A stretch of 64,000 nt of DNA from Mycobacterium senriense (GTDB lineage: Bacteria > Actinomycetota > Actinomycetes > Mycobacteriales > Mycobacteriaceae). Where the stretch lies: the NCBI RefSeq assembly GCF_019668465.1, contig NZ_AP024828.1:3720001-3784000 (forward strand), read 5' to 3'. Made by a program: the position numbers and the translations under genes. Under the pieces are notes generated by a model. That model did no database searches. It saw only the letters and a program-made list of their open reading frames with translations, and had not been told where the DNA came from. Positions 60,615 to 64,000 of the stretch are shown here, one piece after another. Every line of letters begins with the position of its first letter. Position 1 is the first letter of the stretch.

Positions 60615-61879
60615 GGGCGCTCAAGATTTTGGCGGCAGCCGCCATCGCGTTCGCGCCGTTGTCGGTGTTGGTCACCACCACCGCCCCGGTGGCGCGGGCG
60701 GCCCCGTGTGCCGGAGCGGGATCCAACCCCGTCTCCTGCCAGCACTGCATGTTCTACGTGAACGCCTATCACACGGCGAACGTGTGCAACGAGGACCGCC
60801 GCGGGGTGCAGGGGCCCCCGAGCAACGCGCCGACGCAGGCCCCGGAAGTCCCCATTCCGGTGTACGAGCCGCCGCCGATGCCGCCGCCGGCGCAAAACCC
60901 GCTGGTTCTCCCGCCGCCCAACTCGGGTCAGAACGTGCCGGTGCTGGAGATCCCTCCGCCGGGCCCCGACGCTCCGCGCAACGCCCCGGTGGTGGCACCG
61001 CCGCGCGGGCTGGATGCGCCGTCGCTGGCGATCGCGGCGGCCAAGGCCGCGCCGGTGACGCGCGTCGACCCCGCCAACCCGCCGAAGCCGCCAACCCAGA
61101 TCGATTTCAATCAGCAGGTGCAGAACGTCGTCAGTTCGCATCGGGAGAACGTCGACGTCCTCAAGGTTGACGACCAGAAGTTCGTCCGTCCGCGCCATTG
61201 GGACTACCTCGACTACGACGACGTCTACCGCCGACCGACCATCTACAACCCGCTCAATCAGCCGATCACGTTCCGCTACTTCTACAACGGCGCCTACCAA
61301 CAGGCGTATCTGCCGCGCGGAGCGCGGATGGTGCTCGACGCGACGGCCGTCGGCGTGGTGCCGTTCACCGCGGTCGGCGACAGCTATGTGGCGGCCGGCA
61401 GCTTCTACGGCGGGGGGTCCATACCGCTGAACGGGTACAACGGCCCGCCGCCACCCGATTACAAGCCGCCGGCGCCCCCGAAGCTGTACGAGAACGTCAC
61501 CGTATTCGTCCCCGCCAAGGGCGAGACCGTCGAGGTGGGCCACGTGTCGGTGGTGGGTCACGACGGCAGCCAACCCGCGGGCGGCCAGGACACCTTCCTG
61601 CTCGACGACTCCACCCTGGCCTGGGGGCAGACCGACAATTCCACTAGCGCCCCCGCCCAGATCCGGGTGATCAAGACCCAGCCGACGCCGGGCGTCGGCC
61701 CGACCGACGATGGCAGCTTCTTGGTGCTGCTCGCCGTCCACCATCAGGAGCCCGGTCAACCCAACCAATCCGGCTGGACCTTGGCGCTGCGCTACGGTGG
61801 ATTCGCGGTCGTGGTGTGCCTGATCGCCTGGCTGCTCGCTCGCCGGAGCCGGACCGAGGAGCAGGACGCTGACACCTAG
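60611..61879 (+). CDS. Exported, membrane-anchored proline-rich protein
   Basis: 422 residues from TTG 60611, which overlaps the ybeY stop (TTGA). Residues 1-32 form a signal peptide ending A-R-A-A. A Cys-containing segment follows (C...C..C...C within 45 residues), then a Pro-rich stretch (about 75-175), a folded region rich in Tyr and Asp ([17 protein letters not shown]...), and a C-terminal membrane helix ([18 protein letters not shown]) with a charged tail. It should face the cell-wall side. No family is recognised, and I recall no gene at this place in M. tuberculosis. The start is uncertain; the product is well supported by composition. Confidence 0.75.
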   Translation: MRALKILAAAAIAFAPLSVLVTTTAPVARAAPCAGAGSNPVSCQHCMFYVNAYHTANVCNEDRRGVQGPPSNAPTQAPEVPIPVYEPPPMPPPAQNPLVLPPPNSGQNVPVLEIPPPGPDAPRNAPVVAPPRGLDAPSLAIAAAKAAPVTRVDPANPPKPPTQIDFNQQVQNVVSSHRENVDVLKVDDQKFVRPRHWDYLDYDDVYRRPTIYNPLNQPITFRYFYNGAYQQAYLPRGARMVLDATAVGVVPFTAVGDSYVAAGSFYGGGSIPLNGYNGPPPPDYKPPAPPKLYENVTVFVPAKGETVEVGHVSVVGHDGSQPAGGQDTFLLDDSTLAWGQTDNSTSAPAQIRVIKTQPTPGVGPTDDGSFLVLLAVHHQEPGQPNQSGWTLALRYGGFAVVVCLIAWLLARRSRTEEQDADT

Positions 61880-61891
61880 GTATGTCGACCA

Positions 61892-63202
61892 TTGACGGGC
61901 TGGTCTGAGCTGCTCGGCGCAGTCGCGCTGATTGCGCTGGGCGGACTGTTCGCGGCGATCGATGCGGCCATCAGCACGGTGTCGCTGGCCCGGGTGCAGG
62001 AGTTGGTGCGCGACGAGCGACCCGGCGCGGTGGCGTTGTCCAAGGTGATGTCGGAGCGGCCGCGCTACATCAACCTGGTGGTGCTGCTGCGGATCACCTG
62101 CGAGATCACCGCGACCGTCCTGCTCGTGGTGTTCCTCTACGACAACTTCGGGCTGCGCTGGGGATTGTTCGGCGCCGCGACCATCATGGTGGTGACCAGC
62201 TTCGTCGTCATGGGGGTGGGGCCGCGCACCCTCGGCCGGCAGAACGCCTACTCCATCGCGTTGACGACAGTGCTTCCGCTGCAGGCGATCTCGTGGCTGT
62301 TGATGCCGATCAGCCGGTTGTTGGTGGTGCTGGGTAACGCGGTCACCCCCGGGCGCGGCCTGCGGAACGGGCCGTTCGCCTCCGAGATCGAGCTGCGCGA
62401 GGTCGTCGACCTGGCCCAGCAGCGCGGCGTGGTCGCCGCGGAAGAGCGCCGGATGATCCAGTCGGTCTTCGAACTTGGTGACACCCCGGCCCGTGAGGTG
62501 ATGGTGCCGCGCACCGAGATGATCTGGATCGAAAGCGACAAGTTCGCCAGCCAGGCCATCAACCTGGCGGTGCGCAGCGGGCATTCCCGCATCCCGGTAA
62601 TCGGCGAGAACGTCGACGACATCGTTGGCGTCGTGTACTTGAAAGACCTGGTCCAGCAGACGGTTTTATCCGGTGACGGCGGCCGGACCCCGCCGGTGTC
62701 GAAGGTGATGCGGCCTGCGGTCTTCGTGCCCGACTCCAAACCCCTGGACTCGCTGCTGCGGGAAATGCAGCGCGACCGCAACCACATGGCGCTGCTCGTC
62801 GACGAGTACGGCGCGATCGCCGGCCTGGTCAGCATCGAAGACGTGCTCGAAGAAATCGTCGGCGAGATCGCCGACGAGTACGACCAGGCGGAGACGGCGC
62901 CGATAGAAGAACTGGGCGACAAGCACTTCCGGGTGTCGGCGCGGCTGCCGATCGAGGACCTGGGCGAGCTGTATGACGTCGAATTCGACGACGATCTCGA
63001 CGTCGACACCGTCGGCGGCCTGCTCGCCCTGGAACTGGGCCGGGTTCCGCTGCCGGGCGCCGAGGTGGTGTCACACGGTCTGCGGCTGCAGGCCGAGGGC
63101 GGCACCGATCACCGGGGCAGGGTACGGATCAACACCGTCCTGCTCAGCCCGATCGAATCCGACGGTTCATCCGATCGCGAGGACTACGAACAGCATGACT
63201 GA
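61892..63202 (+). CDS. CorC/CNNM-type membrane protein with CBS domains
   Basis: 436 residues. An N-terminal DUF21 domain (three to four membrane helices, residues 1-150) is followed by a CBS pair ([17 protein letters not shown]..., [18 protein letters not shown]...) and a CorC/HlyC domain near the C-terminus. Relatives export or help export Mg2+ or Co2+. The sequence matches Rv2366c from its MTG start, which here is TTG 61892. It overlaps era by 8 bases. Confidence 0.92.
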   Translation: MTGWSELLGAVALIALGGLFAAIDAAISTVSLARVQELVRDERPGAVALSKVMSERPRYINLVVLLRITCEITATVLLVVFLYDNFGLRWGLFGAATIMVVTSFVVMGVGPRTLGRQNAYSIALTTVLPLQAISWLLMPISRLLVVLGNAVTPGRGLRNGPFASEIELREVVDLAQQRGVVAAEERRMIQSVFELGDTPAREVMVPRTEMIWIESDKFASQAINLAVRSGHSRIPVIGENVDDIVGVVYLKDLVQQTVLSGDGGRTPPVSKVMRPAVFVPDSKPLDSLLREMQRDRNHMALLVDEYGAIAGLVSIEDVLEEIVGEIADEYDQAETAPIEELGDKHFRVSARLPIEDLGELYDVEFDDDLDVDTVGGLLALELGRVPLPGAEVVSHGLRLQAEGGTDHRGRVRINTVLLSPIESDGSSDREDYEQHD

Positions 63203-64000
63203 ATTCCGTTCCGGCTTCGTATGTTTCGTCGGCCGTCCCAACACCGGGAAATCGACACTGACGAACGCGCTCGTCGGGACCAAGGTCGCGATCACCTCGG
63301 TGCGGCCACAGACCACCCGGCACACCATCCGCGGCATCGTGCACCGGGACGACTTCCAGATCATCCTGGTCGACACGCCAGGTCTGCACCGGCCGCGCAC
63401 CCTGCTCGGCAAGCGGCTCAATGACCTTGTGCGCGACACCTATTCCGAAGTCGACGTGATCGGGCTGTGCATCCCGGCGGATGAGGCGATCGGTCCGGGA
63501 GACCGGTGGATCGTCGAACAGATCCGCGCGACCGCGCCTAAGACGACCTTGGTCGCCATCGTCACCAAGATCGACAAGACGCCCAGGGACCGGGTGGCCG
63601 CGCAGTTGGTGGCGGTCAGCGAGTTGGTCGGTGACGCCGCCGAAATCGTGCCGGTGTCGGCGGTGACCGGCGCGCAGGTCGACATCTTGATCGACGTGCT
63701 GGCCGCCGCGCTGCCGCCCGGCCCGGCGTACTACCCCGACGGCGAGCTGACCGACGAACCCGAAGAGGTCTTGATGGCCGAGCTGATCCGGGAGGCGGCA
63801 CTGGAGGGCGTTCGCGACGAATTGCCGCACTCGCTCGCGGTGGTCATCGACGAAGTCAGTCCGCGGGAGGATCGCGACGACCTGATCGACGTGCACGCCC
63901 TGCTCTACGTCGAACGCGACAGCCAGAAGGGGATCATCATCGGCAAGGGTGGTGCCCGGCTGCGGGAGGTCGGTACCGCCGCGCGCGCCCAGATCGAGAA
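63195..64000 (+). CDS. era: GTPase Era, 3' end missing
   Basis: 268 codons are inside the window. G1 is GRPNTGKST (residues 12-20), G3 DTPG, G4 TKID, and the C-terminal KH domain has begun with [14 protein letters not shown], so about 30 residues are missing. Era binds the 3' end of 16S rRNA and assists 30S assembly. ATG 63195 lies inside the end of the CorC-like gene. In M. tuberculosis a short gene (Rv2365c) lies between the two; here there is none. Confidence 0.96.
   Translation, partial: MTEFRSGFVCFVGRPNTGKSTLTNALVGTKVAITSVRPQTTRHTIRGIVHRDDFQIILVDTPGLHRPRTLLGKRLNDLVRDTYSEVDVIGLCIPADEAIGPGDRWIVEQIRATAPKTTLVAIVTKIDKTPRDRVAAQLVAVSELVGDAAEIVPVSAVTGAQVDILIDVLAAALPPGPAYYPDGELTDEPEEVLMAELIREAALEGVRDELPHSLAVVIDEVSPREDRDDLIDVHALLYVERDSQKGIIIGKGGARLREVGTAARAQIE

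Noticed and set aside
60545..62584. 679-codon minus-strand frame across ybeY and corC-like genes
   Set aside because: Arg/His-rich composition without domains, opposite three genes with clear motifs; a shadow frame.

Overview
The window is chromosomal DNA of a nontuberculous Mycobacterium (high GC, GTG/TTG starts, PPE protein, mycobactin genes, Mtb12-type antigens). Gene order at both ends follows the M. tuberculosis block hemW(hemN) - Rv2387 - mbtI ... mbtA-mbtH - cfp2 - Rv2375 - hrcA - dnaJ2 - rsmE - phoH - ybeY - corC-like - era, so a slow grower such as an M. avium-complex or related species is likely. The species itself cannot be fixed from the sequence alone.

Layout. 1-3189: the end of hemW, a bicarbonate-transporter-like permease, a small conserved-looking protein, and an IdeR box in front of mbtI. 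3190-4542: mbtI (salicylate synthase). 4543-29302: about 25 kb of accessory genes inserted between mbtI and mbtA. They comprise (a) a MerR regulator next to a four-gene set (Baeyer-Villiger-type monooxygenase, ferritin-like diiron protein, SDR, HSL-family hydrolase) that could form one subterminal-oxidation pathway; (b) two SDRs (one frameshifted), a TetR and a divergent P450; (c) a four-gene unit of PapA-type acyltransferase, fused ABC-2 permease without an ATPase, a second condensation-fold acyltransferase and a polytopic membrane protein; (d) a malic enzyme and a PPE-SVP protein ending in a SHOCT-like segment; (e) a TetR and a DinB/maleylpyruvate-isomerase-fold protein sharing a palindromic operator; (f) an SDR/LysR divergent pair; (g) a type I DAHP synthase preceded by what looks like a ribosome-mediated attenuator, with a leader peptide carrying Tyr-Trp-Arg-Phe.

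29303-52208: mycobactin genes mbtA (minus strand) and mbtB-T-C-D-E-F-G-H (plus strand, mostly overlapping), driven from a divergent region with tandem IdeR-like boxes. Salicylate from MbtI is adenylated by MbtA and loaded on MbtB, which adds and cyclises Ser/Thr. MbtC/D add a polyketide unit, MbtE/F add lysine-type residues, MbtG hydroxylates lysine, and MbtH assists the adenylation domains. Two departures from M. tuberculosis stand out. The MbtB thioesterase is a separate gene (mbtT), and MbtE has two full C-A-T modules, the second lacking the usual Asp of the adenylation pocket.

52428-64000: tandem Mtb12/CFP-2 paralogues with duplicated upstream regions, an ECF41-type sigma factor with its carboxymuconolactone-decarboxylase partner, an Rv2375-like protein, and a housekeeping run hrcA-dnaJ2-rsmE-phoH-ybeY-(exported Pro-rich protein)-corC-like-era, with era cut by the window end. 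No tRNA, rRNA, CRISPR array or insertion sequence was recognised.
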